A stretch of DNA of 64,000 nucleotides, taken from positions 62,001-126,000 of the forward strand of contig CAKVEP010000003.1 of the NCBI GenBank assembly GCA_934729465.1, read 5' to 3'. Made by a program: the position numbers and the translations under genes. The notes under the pieces are model-generated. The model did no database searches, had not been told where the DNA came from, and was given only the letters and a program-made list of their open reading frames with translations. The first letter of the stretch is position 1; each line of letters begins with the position of its first letter. This document shows, piece by piece, positions 34,378-44,008 of this stretch. The DNA comes from an uncultured Eubacteriales bacterium. Lineage in GTDB: Bacteria > Bacillota > Clostridia > Oscillospirales > Acutalibacteraceae.

Positions 34378-35461
34378 GTTCATCTCCTTTAAAAATTTTT
34401 TCAAAAAATAATTTATTGGTTAGGTAGGCTTCAGATTTAGGTTTATATTTTCCTGCTTCTTGATTAAACATCCTTGCTTTGTCAATTTGACCAATATGAT
34501 AATAACAAACGCATAATTGTATATTTGGGATATAACCATAATAATCTGTGGATATAAAGCCTCCGGATTTATAGTCTTGAGGCAAATCAAGAGCTATTTT
34601 ATACCAAAATATGGCTGTGGGGTAATCTTTACATGACAAAAAATAATTTCCTATTTCACAGCATATTTCTGCACGTGGCTTGTCGAATTGAAAACTCCTT
34701 AACAAGCAACTTAAAATTTTGTTTTTTTCTCCCACCTCACTATAGCAATAAGACATTATTTTACATGCGTCTATTTTATTTTCTATCCATCCATCTTCGC
34801 AGTTTAAAAAGCCCTCAAATATATCTACGGCTTTTAAATAATTTTTATGATAATACAACTCTCTTGCATAATAAAATTGCTGCCTAGGGGAAAGCTTAAC
34901 ATTGTTTGATATCATTTTTTCGAATATGTTTATATTTCTGTCGGCATCATCTGACTTTAACTTTCTATGGGTTATAGATATGTCTTCATATACTATCTTT
35001 CCAAACGGAGGGATTGTTTCGTGTATTTGTCCGTACCACTTAGCATTACTATTATTTTTTAATATTCTTTCTCTATAATAAAAAAAATTCGGATTATTGT
35101 TTTCGTCAAAACCAGTTTCATACTTAAGCATTATTACGTCAACTTGATTTGTAGATAATCTATTTTTTAATTTAAGTAATTTAACCTTATTTTTTTCTGA
35201 AATTATATCATCGGCGTCGAGCCACATGCAGTAATCCATAGAAGCTTTAGAAAACGAAAAATTTCTTGCTGAAGAAAAATCGTCTATCCACTTAAAATCA
35301 TAAATTTTATCGGTATATTTTTTAGCTACGTCCTTAGTACCGTCAGTGGAGCCAGTATCTACTATGATAATTTCATCAACTACATCTCTAACGCTTTCCA
35401 AACACCTCGAAAGTGTTTGTTGTTCATTTTTCACTATCATACATAGACTAATTGTAATCAT
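34364..35461 (-). CDS. Family 2 glycosyltransferase with TPR-like C-terminal half
   Basis: A cytoplasmic GT-A glycosyltransferase of 365 residues from the ATG at 35461. The N-terminal catalytic domain (about 1-210) has ISLCMIVKNEQQTLSRCLES, IVDTGSTDGT, and the metal motif WLDADD near residue 80. The C-terminal part (about 210-360) is helical with TPR-like pairs (ARELYYHKNYLKAVDIFEGF, GNYFLSCKDYPTAIFWYKIAL). Its end overlaps the start of the collagen-like gene, so the pair is translationally linked, and it is the obvious candidate to glycosylate that protein. Confidence 0.88.
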   Translation of the reverse strand: MITISLCMIVKNEQQTLSRCLESVRDVVDEIIIVDTGSTDGTKDVAKKYTDKIYDFKWIDDFSSARNFSFSKASMDYCMWLDADDIISEKNKVKLLKLKNRLSTNQVDVIMLKYETGFDENNNPNFFYYRERILKNNSNAKWYGQIHETIPPFGKIVYEDISITHRKLKSDDADRNINIFEKMISNNVKLSPRQQFYYARELYYHKNYLKAVDIFEGFLNCEDGWIENKIDACKIMSYCYSEVGEKNKILSCLLRSFQFDKPRAEICCEIGNYFLSCKDYPTAIFWYKIALDLPQDYKSGGFISTDYYGYIPNIQLCVCYYHIGQIDKARMFNQEAGKYKPKSEAYLTNKLFFEKIFKGDEHDAL

Positions 35462-35572
35462 TAACGGCACACCCTATCTAAATTTAAATACAACTACAAA
35501 GACTGCTCATTACAGTTTATACAGTTTTTAAAAAATTGTGACTAAATTACTAAAATTAATTTTCATAAACTA

Positions 35573-35601
35573 TTGACAAAACCCAACAAATACATTATAA
35601 T
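35573..35601 (+). promoter_or_regulatory. Perfect consensus sigma-A promoter
   Basis: TTGACA at 35573-35578 and TATAAT at 35596-35601 are separated by exactly 17 bp, the ideal vegetative promoter, ending 31 bp before the start codon of the coiled-coil protein gene. Confidence 0.9.
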
Positions 35602-35632
35602 TATTACATATTTCTAAAAAGGAGTGATTTAA

Positions 35633-36601
35633 ATGTCAATATCTAACACGAACATAAAAACTATAGCTGACTATTTCGACATTGACGATGAAAGAGATAA
35701 ATTTTACAAAAAAAATAAAATTTCAAACAAGTTAAAAAGAAACATCGCCAAATTTTTCGATGACGAAAAACAATTCAGAATTTCAAATCCTGAGGTAGCT
35801 AAAAAACTTGTGGAAGCATTTGAAAAATGGGAAAAGTCAATACCAGACGACTTAATTAAAAGACAAATTGAAGTTAATTTCGTAAAACCCACAAAAAAAG
35901 CTTACGCAAAACTTAACAAAGATTATTTATCACTGGTTAACAGGAAAAATTTTTGCATAACCGTAAGAGATACTTCTAGTCAATTTAATCAAACTACTTA
36001 TTATTTAGATGGAATAATAAGAAATAGCTTGTCAAATGAAAACGATTTGGAAGGGGAAGGAAAACAAAAAGGTATTAAAGCACGTGATAACTTTGCAGAC
36101 TATTTAAATAAAAAAAGTTTACTTATGAAAGAAAAATGTCAAAAAATTCAAGAAATTCAAGAAAAATATGCGCTCAAAGCAGATAAAGAAGATGCAGCAA
36201 TAAAAGAATTTAATGAAGGAATTTCTTGCGAAAAAATAGACCAAAAAATAAGTGAAGCGAATGAAGCTCTTAAAAATGCTGAAAAACAAGCTGAAAATCA
36301 AATCAAACAAATTAATAAAATTTTTGAAGAATATGACGTTAAAACAAAACAAATAACACAAGATATTAAAAAAATTCCCATCAGCGAAATTAAAACAACT
36401 GCACAAACAGATGAGGTAAATCAAAGAAGACTTAATATAATAAAAGCTTTTTTAAATGATGAGAAATTTATAAAGCAGCTGGGACGTATTCAATATTTTT
36501 GCGATAAAGAACTAAACGAGATAGAGAAATCACAAAAATTCAAAAAAATTCAAAAAATATCTGAAAAAACACTAAATGAATCAGCAAAAAAACAAAGTTA
36601 A
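35633..36601 (+). CDS. Unknown lysine/glutamate-rich coiled-coil protein
   Basis: I do not recognise this 322-residue protein. It has no signal peptide or membrane segment. Residues about 1-160 look like a mixed helical domain (IADYFDIDDERDKFYKKN, DTSSQFNQTTYYLDG). From about 160 to 300 it is strongly coiled-coil, with heptad-like Lys/Glu/Gln runs (KNAEKQAENQIKQINKIF). It is highly charged and carries no cysteine-based metal site. It stands alone between a divergent glycosyltransferase and a convergent ATPase operon, with an ideal promoter and its own terminator, so abundant vegetative expression is likely. Confidence 0.7.
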   Translation: MSISNTNIKTIADYFDIDDERDKFYKKNKISNKLKRNIAKFFDDEKQFRISNPEVAKKLVEAFEKWEKSIPDDLIKRQIEVNFVKPTKKAYAKLNKDYLSLVNRKNFCITVRDTSSQFNQTTYYLDGIIRNSLSNENDLEGEGKQKGIKARDNFADYLNKKSLLMKEKCQKIQEIQEKYALKADKEDAAIKEFNEGISCEKIDQKISEANEALKNAEKQAENQIKQINKIFEEYDVKTKQITQDIKKIPISEIKTTAQTDEVNQRRLNIIKAFLNDEKFIKQLGRIQYFCDKELNEIEKSQKFKKIQKISEKTLNESAKKQS

Positions 36602-36610
36602 ATTAAAGAA

Positions 36611-36647
36611 TAAAACCTCGAAAGATTTTATGTCTCTCGAGGTTTTA
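36611..36647. terminator. Bidirectional terminator between coiled-coil gene and ntpD
   Basis: An 11-bp perfect stem (TAAAACCTCGA / TCGAGGTTTTA) with a 15-nt loop lies between convergent genes. Its right edge overlaps the ntpD stop codon. Confidence 0.9.
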
Positions 36648-37262
36648 TATATTCTTATTTTTTATAACTTTCAGCCTTGAAAATTCCTCACGCTCTTTTT
36701 CTTCTAAAGAGTCAGAAATAAATTTAACGGTTTTTTCAAATTTAGGTATCATTATGTTTTTCAGCGCATTTGCACGTTTTTGTGTTTTTTTAATGGAATC
36801 CGCAAGTAAATACACGCTACTTTCTACTTCTGCTAATTCTACCGTTAATTTTTTAACTTCTATAAAGCTTTTATACGCCTTATCTAAGGTTGAATTTGAC
36901 GAATACAATCCAAAAGGTATGTCGTCTAAAGTTTGTTCCTTTAACGTTAAAATTGGTATCTCTACCCCCATAACGCTCCTATAGGATATATCTAAACCTT
37001 GCTCTATAGGAACAGTTTCAGACAATTCCCTACATATACCCAACTCCATATTAGCCTTTTGTAAAACTAAATAAGCTTCGCTGTATATAGCATCTATCTT
37101 GCCTTGTATAGCCTCAGCACGGTCTATAAGCGCCATCATTTCCCTTATCAATATGTTGCGTTTCTTATCTAAAAGTTCGAATCCGAGCCTTGAAAGCGAA
37201 AGTGATTTTTTGGTTGATATTAGCGCTCCTTTGGTTGGAAACACACGGTCAGACATTTTCAT
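36645..37262 (-). CDS. ntpD: V-type ATPase subunit D (central stalk)
   Basis: The rotor axle of the V/A-type ATPase. It has 205 residues, almost wholly helical, beginning FPTKGALISTKKSL and continuing LGFELLDKKRNILIREMMALID, the conserved N-terminal helix; the C-terminal helix (KRANALKNIMIPKFEKTVKFI) is also typical. It is the last gene of the nine-gene operon, 15 bp after ntpB. Confidence 0.95.
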   Translation of the reverse strand: MKMSDRVFPTKGALISTKKSLSLSRLGFELLDKKRNILIREMMALIDRAEAIQGKIDAIYSEAYLVLQKANMELGICRELSETVPIEQGLDISYRSVMGVEIPILTLKEQTLDDIPFGLYSSNSTLDKAYKSFIEVKKLTVELAEVESSVYLLADSIKKTQKRANALKNIMIPKFEKTVKFISDSLEEKEREEFSRLKVIKNKNI

Positions 37263-37277
37263 ACCCCCTTACTACTA

Positions 37278-38744
37278 TTAATCATCGTCGACTTCCGTGT
37301 CGTCATCATCTTCATTGTTGTTTTCATCATCGAAAAGGTCAAGTTTACTGCTATTTTTCAGTAATTCCTTATCTTCAATATAATGCAAATCAAGCAATTT
37401 ATCGTCAACTCTGTCAAGCTCTTGCCTCGGAAGCAGCGACAGCAAATTCCATCCAAGGTCCAAACTTTCTTCAATAGACCTGTTTTCGCTGAATCCCTGA
37501 TTTATAAACCTCTTTTCAAATTTCTTACCAAATTTTATATACTGTTTATCCACAGGTGATAAGTCCTCTTCTCCTATTACAGAAGCAAGAGCCCTAGCGT
37601 CCATAACCTTAGCGTATGACGCAAATAGCTGATTGGCAAGTGCCGAATGGTCATCACGAGTGTAGCCTTCGCCTATTCCGTCTTTCATAAGACGAGATAG
37701 TGACGGTAAAACAGATATTGGAGGATAGTATCCCATTTTTTCCAAGGACCTGTCAAGAACTATTTGACCCTCGGTAATATATCCGGTCAAGTCTGGTACC
37801 GGATGGGTTATATCATCATTTGGCATCGTAAGAATCGGAATTTGAGTAACAGAACCCGACTTTCCTTTTACCATACCTGCTCTTTCGTATAACGACGCAA
37901 GGTCTGAATACAAATACCCCGGATACCCTTTTCTTCCAGGTATTTCGCCCTTAGATGAGCTAAATTCACGAAGAGCTTCAGCATAAGACGTCATGTCCGT
38001 CATGATTACAAGAACATGCATTCCAAGCTCAAACGCCAAATACTCAGCCGCTGTTAAAGCACACCTCGGCGTTAATATTCTTTCGATTATAGGGTCGTTT
38101 GATAAGTTCAAAAACATTACAACCTTTTGCAATACTCCGGATTCATCAAAGCTTCTTTTAAAGTAATCAGCAACATCGTTTTTAACACCCATAGCTGCGA
38201 AAACTATAGCAAAGTTTTCAGAAGAAGCGCCTAATATTTTAGCCTGCCTCGCAATTTGAACGGCAAGTTCATTATGTTTCATACCAGACCCTGAAAATAT
38301 AGGTAATTTTTGTCCACGTATTAAAGTCGTAAGCGTGTCAATAGTTGATATACCAGTATTTATATAGTTCCTTGGGTATATTCTTGAAACAGGATTTATA
38401 GGCGTACCGTTAATATTCATTTTTTTCTTTGGAAAAATTTTTCCGAGATTATCTATAGGATTTCCGGCACCGTCAAAAATTCTTCCCAAAATTTCAGGAG
38501 AAAGCGCAAGCTCCATTGGGTGACCTGTAAGATGAGTTTGTGTGTTAGATAAACTCATTAAGTTAGTCCCCTCAAAAACCTGAATAACGACCCTTTTCCC
38601 CTCTATTTGTACAATTCTTCCCTGACGCATTGTTCCGTCTTCAAGGCGTATGTCTACAATCTCTTCATAAGAAGCATTAGAAACATTATCCAAAACAAGC
38701 AATGCTCCGCTTATTTCTTTAGCTCCAATATAATTAATTATCAC
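37278..38744 (-). CDS. ntpB: V-type ATPase subunit B (regulatory head subunit)
   Basis: The non-catalytic head subunit that alternates with A in the hexamer. It has 488 residues. GQKLPIFSGSGMKHNELAVQIARQA replaces a true P-loop, as is normal for B subunits, and LVIMTDMTSYAEALRE and GYPGYLYSDLASLYERAG are conserved. The last 20 residues are an unusual acidic tail (DDENNNEDDDDTEVDDD). It lies 24 bp after ntpA and just before ntpD. Confidence 0.96.
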   Translation of the reverse strand: MIINYIGAKEISGALLVLDNVSNASYEEIVDIRLEDGTMRQGRIVQIEGKRVVIQVFEGTNLMSLSNTQTHLTGHPMELALSPEILGRIFDGAGNPIDNLGKIFPKKKMNINGTPINPVSRIYPRNYINTGISTIDTLTTLIRGQKLPIFSGSGMKHNELAVQIARQAKILGASSENFAIVFAAMGVKNDVADYFKRSFDESGVLQKVVMFLNLSNDPIIERILTPRCALTAAEYLAFELGMHVLVIMTDMTSYAEALREFSSSKGEIPGRKGYPGYLYSDLASLYERAGMVKGKSGSVTQIPILTMPNDDITHPVPDLTGYITEGQIVLDRSLEKMGYYPPISVLPSLSRLMKDGIGEGYTRDDHSALANQLFASYAKVMDARALASVIGEEDLSPVDKQYIKFGKKFEKRFINQGFSENRSIEESLDLGWNLLSLLPRQELDRVDDKLLDLHYIEDKELLKNSSKLDLFDDENNNEDDDDTEVDDD

Positions 38745-38768
38745 TCTTTTTCACCCCTAGCATAACGT

Positions 38769-40529
38769 TTATTTGTTTATTATTCCTGAAATTGCATTTT
38801 CAATTTCATCGATATATCCGTCTAAAATTTCTATATGGTCATTAGGAACATCATATTTCATCTTGGTTAGCTTATCGAAAAGCCCTAATTCCAGTACCCT
38901 AGATATTGGTATAGAGGCTAAAATGAGCTGCCTTACTCTTCTGTTAAGATATAAAATTACTTTCATCATTTTTTTCTGTTTTTTCAACGATACGAATGTG
39001 TCATCTGCATGGAACGCATTTTGCTGAAGAAATCCTACTCTTATAACTCTTGCAATTTCAATAACAAGCTTTTGGTCATCGGGAAGAACGTCTGCACCGA
39101 TTAGCTTTACTATCTCCATTAATTTTTCCTCTTCGTGCAAAATTGCAGACATTTTTTTTCTATATCTTATAAAGGAATCTCCAAGATTTTTTGAATACCA
39201 TGGGTCTAAATCGCTAAAATATTCACTGTAACTCGAAGTCCAGTTTATTGCAGGATAGTGCCTTGCATAAGCCAGAGATTTGTCAAGAGCCCAAAAGCAT
39301 CTAGTAAATCTCTTGGTGTTTTGAGTTACAGGCTCTGAAAAGTCGGACCCCTGCGGAGAAACTGCACCGATTATTGTAACCGACCCCTCGCTGTGATTAA
39401 ACGTTTCAACTCTTCCCGCACGTTCATAGAACTCAGAAAGCCTAGACGGTAAATACGCCGGAAAACCTTCTTCAGCAGGCATTTCTTCAAGTCTGCCTGA
39501 TATTTCACGAAGAGCCTCAGCCCATCTTGAAGTAGAGTCTGCCATTATCGCAACATCGTAACCCATATCTCTGTAGTACTCTGCAAGCGTTATACCTGTG
39601 TATATAGACGCCTCACGAGCCGCAACCGGCATATTTGAAGTGTTTGCTATAAGAACAGTACGTTCTGTCATTGGTTTTCCGGATTTAGGGTCTATCAATT
39701 CTGAAAATTCGTCTAAAACCTGACTCATTTCATTTCCACGTTCACCGCATCCAACGTAAACTATTATATCTGCGTCGCACCACTTTGCCAACTGATGCTG
39801 AGTCATTGTCTTTCCGGTTCCGAATCCTCCTGGGATAGCTGCTGCTCCGCCCTTAGCTATCGGGAAAAGAGTGTCTATTATCCTCTGTCCAGTAATAAGA
39901 GGAATATTTAGCGGCAATCTTTTAGAATATGGTCTTGGCATACGTATTGCCCACTTTTGAGACAAAGACAAATTATGCAATTTACCTTTTTTATCTTTAA
40001 TAGTAACAACCGTATCATTTACCCTATACTTTCCATTAGGGACGATTTTTACAACCTCCCCGGATAATCCCGGAGGAACCATACATTTGTGTGTTATAAC
40101 AGCCGTCTCAGGACATGTTGCATATATGCTTCCCTCATGCAAGACTTCTCCTATTTTCGCTACTATTGTTACATCCCAAAGTTTTTCTTCATCCAGAGAT
40201 GAAACATTGCATCCTCTTTCTATAAATGCACCTGAATTTTTTTCTATTGCCTTAAGAGGTCTTTCTATACCGTCAAATATATTGCTTATTATGCCCGGTC
40301 CTAAATGTACACTCATAGGCGTCCCTGTTCCGATAACAGGTTCACCGGGCTTCAAACCGGTTGTTTCCTCGTAAACTTGGATAGTGGTAACAGCTTCATT
40401 CACGCCTATTACCTCGCCTACCAGTTTAGACTTCCCAACATATACCATCTCCATCATTGAAAATGCCTTGGTATTAATAACTGTCACAACTGGTCCATTA
40501 ATCCCATATATAACATCTGTTTCTTTCAT
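38769..40529 (-). CDS. ntpA: V-type ATPase subunit A (catalytic)
   Basis: The catalytic ATP-hydrolysing/synthesising head subunit. It has 586 residues. The N-terminal barrel (YGINGPVVTV) is followed by the A-specific non-homologous insert (about 110-190), Walker A GGFGTGKTM, the catalytic-Glu loop CGERGNEM, MADSTSRWAEALRE and the SPQGSDFSEPVTQ block. It is intact and of normal size. It sits after subunit E with a gap of about 90 bp and ahead of ntpB. Confidence 0.97.
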   Translation of the reverse strand: MKETDVIYGINGPVVTVINTKAFSMMEMVYVGKSKLVGEVIGVNEAVTTIQVYEETTGLKPGEPVIGTGTPMSVHLGPGIISNIFDGIERPLKAIEKNSGAFIERGCNVSSLDEEKLWDVTIVAKIGEVLHEGSIYATCPETAVITHKCMVPPGLSGEVVKIVPNGKYRVNDTVVTIKDKKGKLHNLSLSQKWAIRMPRPYSKRLPLNIPLITGQRIIDTLFPIAKGGAAAIPGGFGTGKTMTQHQLAKWCDADIIVYVGCGERGNEMSQVLDEFSELIDPKSGKPMTERTVLIANTSNMPVAAREASIYTGITLAEYYRDMGYDVAIMADSTSRWAEALREISGRLEEMPAEEGFPAYLPSRLSEFYERAGRVETFNHSEGSVTIIGAVSPQGSDFSEPVTQNTKRFTRCFWALDKSLAYARHYPAINWTSSYSEYFSDLDPWYSKNLGDSFIRYRKKMSAILHEEEKLMEIVKLIGADVLPDDQKLVIEIARVIRVGFLQQNAFHADDTFVSLKKQKKMMKVILYLNRRVRQLILASIPISRVLELGLFDKLTKMKYDVPNDHIEILDGYIDEIENAISGIINK

Positions 40530-40617
40530 ATTTAAAAGCGTCCAGTCTTAGAATAAACCAAGACTAATGGATACGCTTGTTCACCCCGCCTTCCATCTTA
40601 GTGTTTATAGATGCTTT

Positions 40618-41214
40618 TTAAACAAGCATTACTCCATATTTTTCACAAAACCAATCTTTCTGAGATTCTAATTTTGAGTCAAGAGTTTCGTCAACTGCCA
40701 TACTTTTTTCTGAGCTGACACCTTTTATTCCGCCTATAAGTATTTCATCGTCAAACTTTATCTCGAAATTATTTCCAAAGCTTACCTTTATCATGTCGAT
40801 AAAGTTTTTGTCTTTCGGGCGAATATACAGCACCGTATCGGATTTATCCAATACTTTTGATATCTTTGTTGCGCAACTACATAAATACTCTGGATATTTT
40901 GACGATTCTGAAAATTTTATTAATTTTTCTCTGCAAAGAGTGAACACGTCTTTCACTATACATTGCCTTTTTTGCGCAAGTTTTCTTCTTTCGTCAAGTT
41001 CCTTGTGAGAAATTTCGATTGTAATTTTATTTTTCATCCGCATATGCTCTTTTTGAGCCATATGACGCACGTCTTCCATAATAGCGATTTCAGCTTTTTC
41101 CAGCTCTTTTTCTTCTATTTCACGCATTTCTTTTGCTATTTTGTTTTGTTCTTCTCTTGCGTATTTGTCTATAGCCTTTAAAAAGCTACTTGTTTTTTCA
41201 TCCGTGCTATACAA
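40618..41214 (-). CDS. ntpE: V-type ATPase subunit E (peripheral stalk)
   Basis: The stator subunit that clamps the head to the membrane part. It has 198 residues: a long charged N-terminal helix (about 8-100, Lys/Glu rich) followed by a compact C-terminal domain with DKSDTVLYIRPKD and FDDEILIGGIKGVSSEKSM, matching the family pattern. It lies 30 bp downstream of subunit F in the operon. Confidence 0.85.
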   Translation of the reverse strand: MYSTDEKTSSFLKAIDKYAREEQNKIAKEMREIEEKELEKAEIAIMEDVRHMAQKEHMRMKNKITIEISHKELDERRKLAQKRQCIVKDVFTLCREKLIKFSESSKYPEYLCSCATKISKVLDKSDTVLYIRPKDKNFIDMIKVSFGNNFEIKFDDEILIGGIKGVSSEKSMAVDETLDSKLESQKDWFCEKYGVMLV

Positions 41215-41244
41215 TCCATATGCCCCCTTTCAATAATGTATATA

Positions 41245-41553
41245 TTAAAATTTTACTCCTATAGCCTCTTTAACATACTTAGTAATAGAGTCTTTCGCCC
41301 TACCGTTTCCATGTCTGTCAGGGATTTCAATTATAAGAGGCTTTTGACACGTTAATTTTAATTCATAAACTAGTTCTTCACACATTCTTACTAGCCTGTC
41401 GGTTATAAGGATTACAGCAACATCTTCCATTTTCACAGCGTTATACAGCGCTTTTTGAACCTCTTCTTCTTCATGGACCACTATACCTTCAATACCGGCA
41501 AGTCTCATTCCAACCATTGTGTCTATATTATCGCTGATTAGATAGAAGCGCAT
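41245..41553 (-). CDS. ntpG: V-type ATPase subunit F
   Basis: A small central-stalk subunit (called NtpG in the Enterococcus hirae naming, subunit F elsewhere). It has 102 residues with a Rossmann-like alternating fold. MRFYLISDNIDTMVGMRLAGIEG at the N terminus, ILITDRLVRMCEELV in the middle and LIIEIPDRHG near the end are the conserved blocks. It lies 4 bp after subunit K. Confidence 0.92.
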   Translation of the reverse strand: MRFYLISDNIDTMVGMRLAGIEGIVVHEEEEVQKALYNAVKMEDVAVILITDRLVRMCEELVYELKLTCQKPLIIEIPDRHGNGRAKDSITKYVKEAIGVKF

Positions 41554-41557
41554 ATAA

Positions 41558-42034
41558 TCACACTCCCAGTTGGTCTATTTTGCTGAATATCATAATTGAT
41601 ATCAAAAGACCGTAAATTGCTATACCTTCTCCAAGAACAACGAATATTAGAGCTTTACCAAAAGCTTTAGGGTCTTCGGAAGTAGCTGCTATAGCTGCAG
41701 GAGCTGCTGACGCAACCGCTATTCCTCCGCCTATACCTGAAAGTCCTGTAACAATTGCTGCTGCGATAAGACCCCAACCAAATGCAGAAGCTTTTGCACT
41801 TGCTCCGTCGTTTGAAGCGTTTTCGCTTGTTGATACGGTAGCTTTGTCTGACGTTTCTGCAGATACGTTTGTAATAGCCGGCATAGCCGTACAAACCACC
41901 ATTGCACATGCCACAGAAGCTATTTGAGCTATAACTGCATGTTTTTTATTTGCTCCCTTTTTAACTGCTTTTACTGCTATAAATGAAGTTCCCACAATAA
42001 ATAAAACTGGTATTAAAAAATATAAAATATTCAT
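41558..42034 (-). CDS. ntpK: V-type ATPase subunit K (membrane c-ring)
   Basis: The ion-carrying rotor ring subunit. It has 158 residues and four hydrophobic helices. The second pair (about 85-155) is c-like: GLSGIGGGIAVASAAPAA and then VVLGEGIAIYGLLISIMI, with the ion-binding Glu. The first pair has no carboxylate and is joined by a Ser/Thr/Asn/Ala-rich loop (AETSDKATVSTSENAS). The Gln that binds Na+ in the E. hirae protein reads Gly here, and Glu is followed by Gly, so H+ coupling seems likelier than Na+, which is an inference. Confidence 0.88.
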   Translation of the reverse strand: MNILYFLIPVLFIVGTSFIAVKAVKKGANKKHAVIAQIASVACAMVVCTAMPAITNVSAETSDKATVSTSENASNDGASAKASAFGWGLIAAAIVTGLSGIGGGIAVASAAPAAIAATSEDPKAFGKALIFVVLGEGIAIYGLLISIMIFSKIDQLGV

Positions 42035-42060
42035 TATAAATCATCCTCCAAAATTTTAAA

Positions 42061-43992
42061 CTATTTATTTTCAATAACAACAGGGGTAAATGGTCTACCC
42101 TGGGCTTCGAAAAACCTACTAAACAATTCATAAAATTCAAGTCTTAAAACCTGTATTCCGGATAAAAGTGCCTCAAGCGCTGCAACAAATATATTTCCTA
42201 TAACCACAGCTATAACGTACCCCACCGGATTACACATTTCAGCTATCGTAAACACAACCATCATCATTCCGGCGTGAACCAAAACAAATGCACCCACTCT
42301 TAAAAATGATACTGTGTTTGTTAAGTAACTCAATAAAACCTCAAACATTTCAAAAATGTTTTGTAAAATATAGTCGCTCCATTTTTCGGGTTTCCAGTTT
42401 GGGTCCTTGTCAATAATCTTTTCAAGTATCTCCTTAAAGAACATCAAAATCACAGGAACCACCATAAATAAAATTATATAAAATGTATTTACTAACCCCG
42501 TTCTAAACATCATAGAATCAAGAAGTAAAAACACTACTGAAATATAGAAAATCAGTCCACAAACCCCATTGGAGCCGAACAATGCATTTGCATACCTTCG
42601 TCTTTTAACAGAAGAATATATGTTTATGAGCATCGCAACAATTAGTAAAACTATTCCTATTCCAACAGTTGAATATATAATCATGTTGGTTGACGAAGAG
42701 TCCATTACTTCTATGGGCTTTTCAGACATACCGAAAACCTTTTTATAAAACGGGTCAAGAGCATGTTCAAACCCAAAAACAGAACCGAAAATCGTGCCGA
42801 ATATAGCAGATGAAACACCGCAGGTCATCATTATTTTGCCTAACTTCATCTTTTTAAATTTCCACATAAAGTATCCAACCAAAGATACTAAAAGTCCTTG
42901 CCCCAAATCAGCAAACATAACTCCAAACAAAACAGTATATGTTATTGCCACAAATATAGTTGGGTCAATCTCGTCGTAAGACGGTAATCCGTAAGTATCA
43001 ACGAAAAACTCGAAAGCTTTAAACGGCTTTTTATTTGAAAGCTTTACCGGCGGAGAATGACTCAAAACATTCTTTCCGTTTTCAAGTGAATACTCAACAC
43101 TGTTTATTTCGCTAAGCTTCTTGCAAAAGCTTTTTTCATTTTCTTTTGGTATCCACCCAACCATTATAAAACAGTCGTTGTATCTAGCAACATATTTTCT
43201 TATATCACAATAAGTGTTAAGTTCGTTAAGCTTAGAATAAAACCTCATACATTGGTCATGTTGAATTTTCCAAAAAGATTTTATTTTCTCTTTAATTATT
43301 TCAAGCTCGTTTTTAGACTGCTTAATCATAGAATTTAGTTTTTCTATTCTTCCACTTATTGTGTCTTCAGATTGAGCAATTCTTATTCTTTCAAAATACA
43401 GTCCTGAAAATATTCTGTCTACCTCATCCTCATTTTCAACCGGCGCAAAATATAATCCCCAATAATAATCCTGTTCATCAGTACACGGAAAAAACATCAA
43501 CTTAGGGTCATCATAAGACTCTAATTTTTCATACCCTTCTTTTGATAATTTTCCAAACCTAGGCTTTACATATTTACACTCAAATATGTCTTTTAAATTC
43601 ACGCTTAGCCCCGTAAAATGACTAATTTGTCGAATTTCTTCATTATAAGCCTCTATATTTTGCTCTATTTCTTTACTCCTGGATACCATCCCGCCAAGCT
43701 TACTTGATAAATATTCAACATATTCATTAATTTGAGTATTCTCCACTTCAAAATCTTCCACATTAACATTTTCAAGTTTCATCCCCGAAGACTTAACCGT
43801 ATCGCTTAAAAGCTTCAGCGGAGCGGCATATATATTTTCATTATCCATATGAGAAAAATTTTTAGTATTTAAATAGAATGAAAAAACATCGTCTGGTTGA
43901 AAAATACCGGATTTCCCACAAACATTTATTACTTCATCAATCTCTGACATCATGCCAATAATACTTATAAACTTCATTTCAGAAACAGCCAA
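42061..43992 (-). CDS. ntpI: V-type ATPase subunit I (a subunit, membrane stator)
   Basis: Forms the ion half-channels beside the c-ring. It has 643 residues: a cytoplasmic N-terminal half (about 1-330) of helical and globular parts, then about seven membrane helices. Conserved features are VFGVMFADLGQGLL-type sequence near residue 355, SFLRVGAFVLVHAGM with the essential Arg near residue 560, and ALLSGIQVLRLEFYELFSRFF at the end. It is intact and sits after subunit C in the operon. Confidence 0.95.
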   Translation of the reverse strand: MAVSEMKFISIIGMMSEIDEVINVCGKSGIFQPDDVFSFYLNTKNFSHMDNENIYAAPLKLLSDTVKSSGMKLENVNVEDFEVENTQINEYVEYLSSKLGGMVSRSKEIEQNIEAYNEEIRQISHFTGLSVNLKDIFECKYVKPRFGKLSKEGYEKLESYDDPKLMFFPCTDEQDYYWGLYFAPVENEDEVDRIFSGLYFERIRIAQSEDTISGRIEKLNSMIKQSKNELEIIKEKIKSFWKIQHDQCMRFYSKLNELNTYCDIRKYVARYNDCFIMVGWIPKENEKSFCKKLSEINSVEYSLENGKNVLSHSPPVKLSNKKPFKAFEFFVDTYGLPSYDEIDPTIFVAITYTVLFGVMFADLGQGLLVSLVGYFMWKFKKMKLGKIMMTCGVSSAIFGTIFGSVFGFEHALDPFYKKVFGMSEKPIEVMDSSSTNMIIYSTVGIGIVLLIVAMLINIYSSVKRRRYANALFGSNGVCGLIFYISVVFLLLDSMMFRTGLVNTFYIILFMVVPVILMFFKEILEKIIDKDPNWKPEKWSDYILQNIFEMFEVLLSYLTNTVSFLRVGAFVLVHAGMMMVVFTIAEMCNPVGYVIAVVIGNIFVAALEALLSGIQVLRLEFYELFSRFFEAQGRPFTPVVIENK

Positions 43993-44008
43993 AATTATCC
44001 CTCCTTTT

